Below are positions 1 to 9,867 of a DNA stretch of 64,000 nt, piece by piece. A model generated the notes under the pieces. That model was not told where the DNA came from. It saw nothing but the letters and a program-made list of their open reading frames with translations, and did not search any database. The stretch comes from Schistocephalus solidus. Lineage: Eukaryota > Platyhelminthes > Cestoda > Diphyllobothriidea > Diphyllobothriidae. Position 1 is the first letter of the stretch. Every line of letters begins with the position of its first letter. Position numbers and translations under genes: made by a program. The stretch is from the NCBI GenBank assembly GCA_017591395.1, contig WEDG01005185.1, positions 1 to 64,000 on the forward strand. The letters run 5' to 3'.

Positions 1-543
1 TACCACCACCCGCGATGACTCTCCTAAACTGTCCTCAATGCGACCGCACATTCACCTCACGCATCCGGCCTGGTCGGTCACTTGCGAATCCATCGTACAG
101 AGACTGGTGAACCAGTGTGTGGAGCACCAATACACAGCAGATATTGCCGCCTCCACTGCCCTCACGCATTCACTCATCACATGGGCCTATTCAATCACAT
201 GCGCATGCATTACAGCGGAATTCACCGCAATGCCGACAACACCGATATCCCATGCACACCCTTCACTCCTGCCATTCTTACCGTCACTGCAACCTCCACT
301 ACCATGAATGACATCCCCACAGCCTCTCCCGATTTCGCCTGCCCACATTGCGCCCACAATATCAATTCACGCATCGGCCTGGTCGGTCACCTGCCAATGC
401 GTCGCATGGAAGATGGTAAAACAGTGCCAGGGCTCCGGCATACAGTCGCCGCGCCCGCCTCCACTGCCCTCACTGCTCCCGCACATTTTAAACACCGCAT
501 GGGCCTATAAGGACACATGCGTCTCAACGACAACCTGTGGTAA
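1..543 (+). pseudogene. C2H2 zinc-finger C-terminus of a LINE polyprotein (decayed, cut by window edge)
   Basis: This is the end of a retrotransposon protein made of paired C2H2 zinc fingers. A CPQC knuckle lies at 30-41, followed after a frameshift (between about 65 and 82) by the frame from 82 containing GLFNHMRMH and CPHCAHNINSRIGLVGH. The terminal finger half has its cysteines lost. In that frame a TAA interrupts at 508-510 and the presumed natural stop is TAA at 541-543. The same module, inverted, lies at 36140-36900 downstream of reverse-transcriptase sequence, so this is the C-terminal nucleic-acid-binding part of that LINE and not a free transcription factor. It is a relic: one frameshift, one stop and several lost Cys/His residues. 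The 5' part lies outside the window. Confidence 0.7.
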
Positions 544-1410
544 ACCACCGGAGGCTAAGTCACATCAGCGCAAACTATCTACACTAATACATAGACAACA
601 CCCTCACCATCATCACGTACCTGAGAATATCACGGTTTCCTAGAAACCATGGCTTGGAAGGCTGCCAAACTGACGCTTACACCAGACCACGCCGTCGGCT
701 CAGTGTATGTGCTGTGTGTGCGAGTGGCTGACCAGTGGACTGGGAGTCAGACAGCGATGGCTCCTCCATATCCCCTGATTTAGTGAATCCTGGTGTGTGC
801 GTTGTGGGGGCCAAGTCGTGCTGTGGCGCGCAAAGACGAGTACGCCGACCCGTCAGTCAATGCGCCCACTCCCACACCAGACAACTAACTGCTTGGAAGG
901 TGGTCTGATTGTGGGGGCGGGGGAGAGAGTGAGGTCGACAGCTCAGCGCATTTTCCTCACTATAAGCAATCTGACGCGCTTGAAACTATCACGGTACGCT
1001 AAAAGCCTTGGTGTGGAAGGTTGCCAACTGACAGGAACACTCGGACCGCGTGTTCAGGCCATTGGTGTTTTTTGTGGAGTGGCTGACTGTCGGACTGAGA
1101 GTCAGGCTGCAATGGCTCCTTCTTAATGTGGCCTTTATGGCATTCCCACTCCGTGGGATCCGAGCCAGGTTTGGTGGTATGCCCAGGGGCGGCTCCGGCC
1201 GCGCCAGCCACCTGCGCCCTCTCCCATCTCCATTCTTGACTTTGTCATGTCATCAGGCTCAGGTGGGGGAGGAGGAGAGAGTGCGGTAGATGCAGCGCAT
1301 GTCTACTTTAACTTATAACTAATTCACGCGCAAGTCACCGTCCCTGCACCACCCTTTCGTGGAGCATATGGTGGATCTCATCGTAATCGACGGTTGAACT
1401 GTCGAGCCTT
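544..1410 (+). mobile_element. 3' untranslated region of the zinc-finger LINE
   Basis: This non-coding stretch directly follows the zinc-finger stop. Most of it matches 35483-36139 in inverted orientation, including a G/C-rich block near 900-935, the CGCGCCAGCCACCTGCG block near 1198 and the tail near 1330-1400. It also holds an internal duplication (about 615-775 repeated at 990-1130) that the inverted copy lacks. Confidence 0.65.
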
Positions 1411-1979
1411 GAACAAGGATGCCGGACATACATAGCATTGTTGGGTGTCAGTTACATGTTAACAAAATACTTATACTTAAGTGAGCCCTAAAATTCCACG
1501 GTTGACACCAGTGGTGATCGACTGTCCACCTCACAAACTTTTCTGCAGCCTTCTACTCAGGTCAGCTTCGCGTAACCAATAATATAACCAGATAATCAAC
1601 TGGGTTCAGTTTCATGGCGATGAAATCCAAAAACTGCCGAACCCGCGTTTGAGTTCCTTCTTATTACAGCTTATAACAGTTGTTCTGAAATTGTATAGAC
1701 GTTAACAAGAAATCAATCTAGAGATGAGTCTCGGCTGCTAGGTTAAACCTGCTGTGTTAAACCTGTACCTAAGTTGCAATTAATCGAGTTTCTTTTTGGC
1801 TTTGGTCCTTTTAGCGTCAAACTACTAGAACTTACGGAATTTAGTTTAGGTTAAAAATCCTGTGAGCAATGGCTGTTAACTTAAAGCAAGATTGCTGTAA
1901 GAAAACCAAGGCTACAACCGTATTATCACCGGAGTCGGTCCTGTTCGAGATTTTCTTGCCAAACTTCTAAGATACTAAT
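1411..1979. other. Unassigned A/T-rich DNA
   Basis: I see no coding frame, RNA gene or repeat shared with the rest of the window. The only local structure is a GTTAAACCTG motif occurring twice near 1740-1770. Confidence 0.4.
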
Positions 1980-2166
1980 ATGAGTTTGTCACTAAATGTG
2001 GTGGCACACTTAATTGCAGCTTCCTACCGCGCCAGCCACCTACGTCCTCTTCCGCCTCCGGTCTTGTTGGCTTGGTCACGAAACGGGCACAGGTGGGAAA
2101 TGAGGAGTGCAGTAGCTATTGTGCAAGTCTACTACAACTATAAAATAAATCACGCAAAAGTTTGAT
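1980..2166 (+). repeat. Third, shorter copy of the zinc-finger LINE 3' region
   Basis: It contains CGCGCCAGCCACCTACG and the following ~130 bases with the order and spacing seen at 1195-1330, including GGAGTGCAGTAG against GAGTGCGGTAG and the closing CACGCAAAAGT. It is more diverged than the copies at 544-1410 and 35483-36139, so it is an older insertion or duplicated fragment. Confidence 0.5.
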
Positions 2167-3000
2167 TGCAAATGTATACAATTAGCATGGTCTAAAGTGC
2201 CGACCCTCCCGAGATGGTCACTAGCCAGACGAATACGCTATACACATTATTCTTGAACCTTTTTGCGGAAAACGTACCCAAACCAAAAGCAAAATAAAGT
2301 GGGATTAAACTACAAGAGCACATTGTTGTCTTTTTAATGTCCATAAAGGCTGATAGAAAAATTGCACGTGTTGTATTCATGGATGATTTTGCATCGTCCA
2401 TAATACTGTTTGCAGTTGTTAGGCGAGTTCGACCAACGAAATTCCGCTCTGAAATTGCAAAGTTTATGTCCTAGTCATTGACAGCTGACTTTATATTGCC
2501 TAAAATTGGTCGTATATAACCAAGATCATTCCAAGACGAACCTTTTTCAGCGATCGGAATTCAGTCAGACTACCATCATAAATTTGCTACTGCGACGGAA
2601 GTCTTGATAGAAAATTGACCAGTTCTAGTTTTATAATTCGATCAAATGCTGAGAAAAATTCCGAAATGACAGTAGTGAAAAAAATTCCATAATGGACTTA
2701 CATGCTCTAGCACATTCTCAAGCAAATGCAACTTAAATCCATAGAGACCTTGTCCGTTCGCGCCAATACCCAAGGTTTCGAAATTTAACAGATCACGTTC
2801 TGTTTCAATAAAAGGTTCCTAAGGTATATTATAAGGCCGCCTATCGAACCCTAACCTTCTCTGTTGACACATTGACATTTAAATAAATCTTTCCCGAGTC
2901 CTGGCTCCATAATGTTGATGGGTGATATGGTCCGGACGACAATGACATCCTAAAATGGCAAATAAAGCACCAAATAAAAAATCAAAGAAAAAGTGGAAAA
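2167..3000. other. Unassigned DNA, includes the presumed 3' flank of the protease gene
   Basis: No recognisable gene. A minus-strand open stretch of 69 codons at 2192-2401 has no recognisable motif. The part nearest 3000 would be the 3' untranslated region of the minus-strand protease; I see no canonical AATAAA on the minus strand close to the stop. Confidence 0.3.
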
Positions 3001-3666
3001 TTAGTTTCTATTGGCAAAGTAACAGTTCAATTGGGTGTGGATGAATTCACGAGCGTTGCGTGCCATGTTGTCGATACTTTGTGAGGTGAGACCGGAATCA
3101 ATCCAAGTAAAGTCATCCCTTAATATAAACTGGCAGATGACTGCTGTGTACAGTATTGTGTAAACTCCACAATCACTAGAGTTATTCTGCTGCACACAAG
3201 GCAAACAGCACAAGTCATTGTTAATACTCATAAAGTTACAAATCAATGTGTTTAAGGCACTAGCTGCCTCTAAACTTGTCGACGTTTGCCTCCGAACATT
3301 AAAATTTGTTGGAGTAAGAGAATCCAGGAAAAACGATCGTTCAAATTTTTTAGATATGACGAGGAGTGCCCAATGGGTCCCACCACCTCTGAGAGGCATG
3401 GAGTCATTCACGGGACAGAAGATCCACTCTTTTTCCCGCAAATTAAGAGGCTCAAAAACAGCTTCAGGGAAAGAGCGTGATAAATGCACTGCAGACGGGT
3501 GCATTATAAGAATCCCACTTTGAACTGCTCCAACGTTATTTTCAATAACTTCACACGCGAACTGGATGACATTATCACTGAGCCAACCGACAGAAGATTC
3601 TAGGTCCACAGATGTCAAGAAGCATTCAATTTGGTGAACGGATGGTTTGAATTTAAGAAGATCCAT
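3001..3666 (-). CDS. SENP8/DEN1-like Ulp1-family (C48) cysteine protease
   Basis: Intact 221-codon ORF. Enzymes of this family remove NEDD8 or SUMO from target proteins; length and sequence are closest to SENP8/DEN1/NEDP1 (about 212 residues in human), the deneddylase branch. Visible features are the N-terminal WLSDNVIQFACE block (residues 28-39), the catalytic histidine in GGGTHWALLV (His98), the acid in FFLDS (Asp115), the oxyanion glutamine in VQQNN (158-162) and the nucleophile in SDCGVY (Cys166). Spacing matches the family. The start is well defined: an in-frame TAA sits immediately upstream (3667-3669). There is no intron, stop or frameshift, unlike everything around it. A Gypsy LTR begins only 82 bp upstream on the opposite strand. 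It could be a true single-exon gene, a retrocopy, or a domain carried by a transposon; the intact catalytic set favours function. NEDD8 specificity is inferred, not seen. Confidence 0.85.
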   Translation of the reverse strand: MDLLKFKPSVHQIECFLTSVDLESSVGWLSDNVIQFACEVIENNVGAVQSGILIMHPSAVHLSRSFPEAVFEPLNLREKEWIFCPVNDSMPLRGGGTHWALLVISKKFERSFFLDSLTPTNFNVRRQTSTSLEAASALNTLICNFMSINNDLCCLPCVQQNNSSDCGVYTILYTAVICQFILRDDFTWIDSGLTSQSIDNMARNAREFIHTQLNCYFANRN

Positions 3667-3748
3667 TTACATAAGGTGCTCGGAGCCTCCGATGGTACAA
3701 GAGGTCGGTAATAATAGTTCAATGGGCGTTGTGTAAGCGATGAACAGG

Positions 3749-4731
3749 TGTAAAGATGGAATCAAAGTTTCTCGATTTTTTCTAGTAGCTCAGATTACTG
3801 TAAAGATGGAATAGCAGATGGATAGCAGATTACGAGCGCCAGGAACCGACACTCCCATTGGCTAGCATGCTCAAGTTTTCGTGTCAATTCTCTAATCTTA
3901 TTGGCTCGTGTCACTTTCAACCATTAATGCTATTGGCCCCTCGAAAAGTTGAGACGTCTATATTTTCACTACCTGTAAAAAGGTTGTAACTACCAGTCAA
4001 GGCCGGAAGGCCATAAAAACTGTAGTAATAATCCGATTGGCCAGTCAATGCTCTATTCGATCTACAACGTATGATATACGCATTGGTCTATTCTATGTAA
4101 ACCCATCAAATCATCTGGAGAACACGGCATTAATACTGAGGAGACTTGAGGCTCATCACTTGGGGCCGGAGACCGCTCTCTGACGCTTCCTCCAGCCATC
4201 ACCGCTCCTTCTCATACGAACCTACCAAAGATCTGCCCAAAGATGGAATCAAAGTTTCTCAATTTTCTCGAGTAGGTCAGATTACTAGCAGATTACTAGC
4301 GCCAGAAACCGACACCGACGTAACTACCAATCAAGCCCGGAAGTCCATAAAAACTTTACTGATATTTTTTGGCTTTTTTTCGATCTACAATGTATGATTT
4401 ACGCATACCCATTTGTCTTTTCTATGTAAACCTATCAAATCGTCTGGAGAACATGAAAAAATACCGAGGAGACTTGAGGCTCATCATTTTGGGCCGGAGA
4501 CCGCTCTCTGACGCTTCCTCCAGCCATCACCGCTCCTTCTCCCATGAACCTCCCAAAGATCTCCCCAGGACACCCTATCCCCACCAAAGGATCCTCGCAG
4601 GACCACCCCAATAGAATACAAAATTTATACTTTAAAAATAATCCCTAAACTCTTCACCTTTCCAACTGTCTTGTTCTTACTTGGGTGTCATTAATTTGGA
4701 TTCGTTGCGTATCTAATACGGGCTCATTACA
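3749..4731 (+). repeat. 5' LTR, rearranged: two partial LTR copies in tandem
   Basis: Length is 983 bp against 626 bp for the 3' LTR. Positions 3749-4238 match the first ~460 bp of the 3' LTR, then AAAGATGGAATC restarts at 4239 and runs to the LTR end at 4731, with about 130 bp missing internally near 4305. A small extra duplication of TGTAAAGATGGAAT lies near 3798. The end sequence ATCTAATACGGG is shared with the 3' LTR. Confidence 0.8.
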
Positions 4732-4734
4732 TTT

Positions 4735-4754
4735 TGGTGGCAGCGGTGGGATTC
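4735..4754 (+). other. Primer-binding site, tRNA-Leu type
   Basis: Three bases after the LTR comes TGGTGGCAGCGGTGGGATTC, complementary to CCA plus the acceptor and T-arm of eukaryotic tRNA-Leu species ending CACCGCTGCCA. This position and match are what is expected for minus-strand priming. Confidence 0.75.
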
Positions 4755-4757
4755 AAA

Positions 4758-5640
4758 ATGTCCAACGACCTGATAACTAGGCTAGTACAGGCGATGGAGC
4801 GAGTTTCAAGCTCTGGATGCCGTCCACCTCAGCCGGATAAGCTGACGGTGTATGACGACTATGACTTGTGGGAGGACCGAATTAAAATTTACCTGGAGGC
4901 CGTAGACGAAGCCGCCTGCCCAGCCGCCATCCTGGGATGGTAAGACAACGAAGTTTACATATTGGCCAGGGCTGCCAACCTTACAGCGTCGCTCACCCTC
5001 GCGACAATCATCCGAGCGTCTGCGGCGCGAGTTCGGACGGTCGTCGGTGCCCTGGGTTGACCGTACCGCCCTGAAAAGTCGCCGACGACACGCGGGCGAG
5101 TCTGTCGTGGACTTCCAGCGACATCTTCGTGTCCTGGCCCGTCAAGCCTACCCAAACGAGTCCTTCACTGAGCTCGAGGCCAGGATTTGGGAGAACTTCG
5201 TCTACGGGATCTCTCTCCCAGAGATCAGGCACCAATTCCTCCGCGACCCCCCCACCCAGCAGCATTAAGGTTGTCCTCGAAATCGCTCGGCGAGAGGAGG
5301 CCATTTATACGGCCTGTCCCTTGGTCCAAGTCTCCTCCCCATTAGACTTGGGGTGTCACCAAGCTCCTGCAGCCACACAGGACTCCCCAGTCGATGTCTT
5401 CACCATGGGACAGCGACGGAGCCGCGACATTGGCACACAAACGGCTCAATGGCAGTGGGGCCCTCCTCAGCCCACTCGTCCTTGGCATGGCTCTCCACCA
5501 GCCCAAACTCCTTGGCGCGGCCCTCCACAGCCGATCTCTCCTTGGCGAGGCTCACCACGGTCTCCTCGACGCGGGAACTGCAGGCAACAATGTGGTCGTC
5601 AGACCCTCCTCCACCTTCCCCAAGTGTTCATGTGATCAGC
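4758..5640 (+). pseudogene. gag region of the Gypsy element
   Basis: An ATG at 4758 follows the primer site and opens a 61-codon frame (MSNDLITRLVQAMERV...) ending in a stop at 4941-4943. Coding-like sequence continues with frame changes to about 5640; the frame at 5047-5268 includes VVDFQRHLRVLARQAYP and ELEARIWENFVYGIS, which read as a capsid-like segment. The end is rich in Pro/Trp/Arg/Gly, and I see no CCHC zinc knuckle. Position and sequence fit gag, but no single frame is intact. Confidence 0.6.
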
Positions 5641-5699
5641 TCAGGTGAGGAAGAAGCGCTTGGTAAGTGCATATTTATATCTGATATGCTTATTGCAAA

Positions 5700-6595
5700 C
5701 GTACGTTACATGCAACACAACCTGTTATAGATGCAACCATAGGAAATACTAAGTTACCATGCTTATTTGATTCAGGAGTGGGCTGCTCCATCATTAGACA
5801 GAACATTTTCCTTCAACTTCAGGCTAGAGTGAAGTATTGCACAAAACCTAAGGTCAGCCTGAAGACGGCAAACGGAGCCACTTTGCGACATAAAGGCATG
5901 ATAGAGCTTAATTTGGAAATAGGCCACGTTTTTTAGTCATACGTCTGTTGTCTGTCCTGACATTGCCTGGACCTGTATATTAGGCGCTGACTTTCTTCAT
6001 GCATTTAAATGCTCCTTAGACTTCAATGTTAACATTCTCAATATCGGTAGTACTGAAGTACCCTTCAGGACCAAGGTACCGGATATTCAACATAAAATTA
6101 ATGCACTCAAGTTAGAAGATGTTAATAAGTTAGTTCCCCCTACTCTTGACAAGGATAGCTCGTCTAAGTTACGTAATTTGATAGAAGAGTTCAAAGATAT
6201 GTTCGATTGGGACGGCCGTTCACTCGGACAAACTAATGTGGCCCAACATGAGATCGATACAGGTGTGAATCGGCCAACGAAGATTTCACCTAGAAGATTA
6301 CCGGTATTTTACCAAACTCAGCTAAAGGCAAGGATTGATTATATGTTGGACAGGAAAACGATCAGGCCGTCTAATTACCTTGGTCATCTCCAGTCGTGTT
6401 AGTTATAAAGAAGGATGGCACTATGCGGTTATGCGCCGACTATCGCAAACTAAACGCAGTGACCACTAAAGATTCCTTTCCTCTACCCCGTGCTGATGCA
6501 ACACTAGATGCCCTTTCGGGTAATCAGGCGTTTTCTAATCAAGAGCTAGCAGCCGGCTACTGGCAGGTAGAAGTGCGACCCAAAATAAGAAATTT
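5700..6595 (+). pseudogene. Gypsy pol: aspartic protease and N-terminal half of reverse transcriptase
   Basis: The protease active-site motif LFDSG is at about 5764-5778, and the downstream ILGADF block is reached after a frameshift near 5935. RT starts with the ISPRRLPVF region (near 6290), then after another frameshift near 6385 shows VLVIKKDGTMRLCADYRKLN and FPLPRADATLDAL. The text then passes from AAGYWQVEV straight into RNase H sequence at about 6590: the YLDD catalytic segment and everything to the connection domain are absent. The polymerase is therefore inactive independently of its stops. Confidence 0.75.
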
Positions 6596-7066
6596 GTTCT
6601 AGATACCGATGCTACTGACACTTCCATAGGCGCTGTTCTCTCTCAGCAACAACCAGATGGCACAGAAGGCGTTATTCGGTATCTTAGCCGATCTCTGACG
6701 AAGGCAGAACGCTGCTACTGCGTGACCAGAAGAGAGATGATCGCACTCACCCAACTCGTTGAAGAATGCTGGCCATACCTTCAATACCAGCCTTTCATCG
6801 AGCGCACGCGTCATAGCTCTCTGACCTGGCTGCAAAACTTTAAAACCGCTGAAGGACAGGTTTCTAGGTATCAAGAAAAACTAGTTGGGTATGAGTTTGA
6901 GTGCATATACCGTCCAGGACGCCAGTACAATAATGCTGATGCCCTCTCTCGGAATCTTTACCGTTCCCACGGCGAATCTCGATCTTTACATAAGAACCGT
7001 GTCACTATTAGACGACCGAAGCCGTCTTTGGGCGCAAGCTCAACAAGTAATGACGGGGGCTCTCTG
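6596..7066 (+). pseudogene. Gypsy pol: RNase H domain
   Basis: After the deletion the frame shows DTDATDTSIGAVLSQ (RNase H motif 1, about 6602-6650), YCVTRREMIALTQLVEE (catalytic Glu region), TRHSSLTWLQNF and the C-terminal YRPGRQYNNADALSR. The conserved acidic positions are mostly present. An (ATTT)n run at 7078-7097 and about 80 bp of unrelated sequence separate it from the integrase. Confidence 0.75.
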
Positions 7067-7169
7067 AGTCTTACATATACAATTTATTTATTTATTTAAG
7101 GGAACCCTCATATTGGCCCGATATACCATAGGAAGTTAAGTGGTTCTTGAACACTTAGTGCAGTTGAAC

Positions 7170-8290
7170 TGAGAGGCCATAGCTTTGAGATGCGTTGCTT
7201 GCATACGGTGTGGAATAAACTCGTTATGGATAATTACGTTTTGTTCAATCGGGATGGGGAAAAATTACCGCAACGCATTCTTCTACCATAATCCATGGTA
7301 GACGAGTTTCTTAATAGAATCCACACACAATTGGGGCACGAAGGCATCCCTAAGACCGAGTAGGCTCTTAGGTATCGATACTATTGGCCTAACTTGGAGC
7401 GGTTGGTGTGGAACTTTATTCGGTATTGCACCTTGTGCAATCAGATCGAATGGCCACGACAGTTGAATAGGGCTGCTCTTCCGCCAATTCTGACGGGATA
7501 CCCCACCGAACGCGTTAGTGTTGACTTAGTTGGACCACCAATAGTTCGGGCAACCGATAAATACTAGTGATGGTTGACTTCTTTACCAAAAAAACTGAAG
7601 TGGAACCCCTGCCAAACATATCGGCTGAAATTATCGCCCAGGCCATCTTTACCAATTGAGTATGTAGATTAGGCGCACCAGAACAGATATCTTCGGATCG
7701 AGGGCCTCTATTTGAAAACACGGTTCTTCACAGTCTTTGTAAATACTTTAAGGCCAATAAGACGCACACCACGACTTAACAACCGCAAGGTATCGGTCAA
7801 GCGGAGCGGACGAATAGGACGCTTATTGGTTTACTATAGGCTTTAGTAGATTACCAGGCTCCCTTCACATGGGAATGATGTGTTGCCAGCATGCATGCTG
7901 GCATACCACTTCATGATTCACTCTTCGACACAGCAGACACCTTTTGCACTCACCTGTGGCCGTGAAATACGAATATCAGAGGATCTACAGGTACCTCTGG
8001 AGAATTATCGAATACCGGTTGGTTCTTACGTCGCTGCACTGCAAAAGAAGATGCGTATAGTCACCGAGGAAGCACTATGATAGGCTGCCCTATGGGTTTC
8101 TATATGATGTCGGTGATGTCGTGTGGCTCAGGGAACATGCGACTCCCCAGGGATTACCCAGTAAGTTAGTAATGGACTGGTCAGGGCCATATACCGTCAC
8201 CAGAATGCTCTCTGATACGACCTGCGTCATTCAAGATCAAAATCGACCTTCTACATCGGCTTAAACTGGGGAAAGGCCAATGGAAGATAA
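7170..8290 (+). pseudogene. Gypsy pol: integrase with C-terminal domain
   Basis: The zinc-binding part reads RIHTQLGHEGIPKT (about 7318-7360) and YCTLCNQ (about 7424-7444), an HHCC arrangement. The catalytic core has VSVDLVGPP near 7517 (first Asp), SSDRGPLFEN near 7693 (second Asp) and QAERTNRTL near 7800 (Glu). The C-terminal part near 8105-8240 (VGDVVWLREH, KLVMDWSGPYTV) is the GPY/F-type segment of Gypsy integrases. At least six stop codons interrupt the frame. Confidence 0.75.
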
Positions 8291-8476
8291 TCGCAGAGCA
8301 GAACACCCAGGCGATGCAGTGCGTTGCGTAGATCATGAGGGGGTCGAGAGTTGGGTTGAAATCCTACCCGAAGGTGAACAAGATACCGCACTGCTACTGC
8401 CTTATAACCTTCAAAATTCGGGGGCCCCCTTACGTTTGCGAGATGACATAGAGCTCGCTGAGGACAGCGACAACTT

Positions 8477-8493
8477 AAAGGAGAAGGGGTCAA
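8477..8493 (+). other. Polypurine tract of the Gypsy element
   Basis: AAAGGAGAAGGGGTCAA lies immediately 5' of the 3' LTR, the position used for plus-strand priming. Confidence 0.65.
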
Positions 8494-9119
8494 TGTAAGA
8501 TGGAATCCAAAGTTTCTCATTTTTTTCTAGTAGCTCAGATTACTAGCGCCAGGAACCGACACTCCCATTGGCTGGTATGCTCAAGTTTTCGTGTCAATTC
8601 TCTTATCTTATTGGCTCGTGTCACCTTTAACCGTTAATGCTTTTGGCCTCTCGTAAAGTCGGGAAGTCCATATTTTCACTACCTATTATAACGTCGTAAC
8701 TACCAATCAAGGCTGGAAGGCCATTAAAACTGTACTGATAATCATATTGGCCAGTAATTGCTCTATTCGATCTACAATGTATGATTTACGCATACCCATT
8801 GGTCTATTCTAGGTAAACTTATAAAATCGTCTAGCGAACATGACATAAATACCAAGAAGAATTGAGGCTCATCACTTTGGACCGGAGACCACTTTCTGAC
8901 GCTTACTCCAGTCATCGCCGATTTGTCTCCTATGGACCTGCCAAAGATCTGCCCAAGTCAGCCGATCCCCACCAAAGGATCCTCTCGGGACCAAGCCCCA
9001 ATAAAATTCTAATTTCTAGTACCAAATTATCCGAAACTCTTCCCCTTAACAACTGTTTTGTTCTTATTCGGGCATCATTAATTTGGGATTCGTTGCGTAT
9101 CTAATACGGGTCTTTTACA
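8494..9119 (+). repeat. 3' LTR of the Gypsy element
   Basis: 626 bp, starting TGTAAGATGGAA and ending GTCTTTTACA. It matches the 5' LTR along its length with many substitutions. It is the more regular of the two LTRs and defines the original length. Confidence 0.85.
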
Positions 9120-9792
9120 CAGACAGGGCTAACGGTGGTGTTTTTTTGGGTCGGTAGTCCCCACTAGATTTTCTTTTGGCCACTGGCGTTGCTCAATGAT
9201 TGATTGTGGAGAGCGGTAAAATCATACGGACACTAATTTCAACCGCTTTCGATGTGTAGGGGGGAAGGGGTAAGCAGTGAAAGTTAAAATTACATGTTAT
9301 TGCTCATGTTGTGTTGTAGATTTTATTTAGGGATTGCATCAATGGAAGACGTCTCCCATCCACTGGCGTCGTTAGTTGAAGCACAAATATTCCTTTTGTG
9401 GTTTGGTAACCTGAGCCATCATCATTCGTAAGCACAAACTTTCAGTAGTATTTATATGTATCCGAATTTATATTTTTCGAATAAGATGTACCCAGCCATC
9501 ACTAGATCCACCACGTGTCCTCTGAACACGCGGGAAATCAACGGAAATACGGCTGGACTGTCAACATGACCCTACCAACACACGACTCCGTACTTATGCG
9601 GGACTTGAAGGTGATGGATAAGGCCATGGTCCCCCTGTGTAATCCAGCCGTAAAAAACTGAATATGGACAATTAAATGAGTAGATAGATGAATTCTTCTA
9701 TCTTTCTGCTCAAGCAGATGGCTTCTAGCGGTTAATGCACCCAACTGTGTAGTCTACCATGTGGAATGTGGAAGAAGAGGTTTTCCCAAACA
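9120..9792. other. Unassigned DNA
   Basis: No coding frame or family recognised. The open stretch of 68 codons on the minus strand at 9538-9744 shows no motif. Confidence 0.3.
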
Positions 9793-9867
9793 CCAGTATT
9801 ACCTGAACGGAATTCCACTGAGAAAAAGTCGATACGCACAAAGATCTAGGTATCTGGACAGATTAAC
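9793..9867 (+). pseudogene. Tiny LINE-B-type RT fragment
   Basis: About 75 bp read YYLNGIPLR followed, after a frame change, by a stretch matching the THKDLGIW region. This is the thumb segment of LINE-B (compare YYLNGLPLREAHTQKDLG at 55840-55900). It lies head-on against the minus-strand LINE-B that begins next to it. Confidence 0.5.

Larger units (their letters stand above)
3749..9119 (+). mobile_element. Ty3/Gypsy LTR retrotransposon (decayed, near complete)
   Basis: The element has two LTRs beginning TGTAA and ending TTACA, a primer-binding site, a gag region, protease, reverse transcriptase, RNase H and integrase in the Ty3/Gypsy order, a polypurine tract and a 3' LTR. Stops and frameshifts break every domain and the RT core is missing, so it cannot move by itself. 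The flanks CAGG (left, ending 3748) and CAGA (right, from 9120) are a possible degraded 4-bp target duplication. The LTRs have diverged and the 5' one is rearranged, so the insertion is old. Confidence 0.9.

Noticed and set aside
5129..5635. 168-codon plus-strand frame in the gag region as an independent gene
   Set aside because: Its Pro/Ser/Arg composition comes from reading gag out of frame, and it overlaps the better frame 5047-5268.
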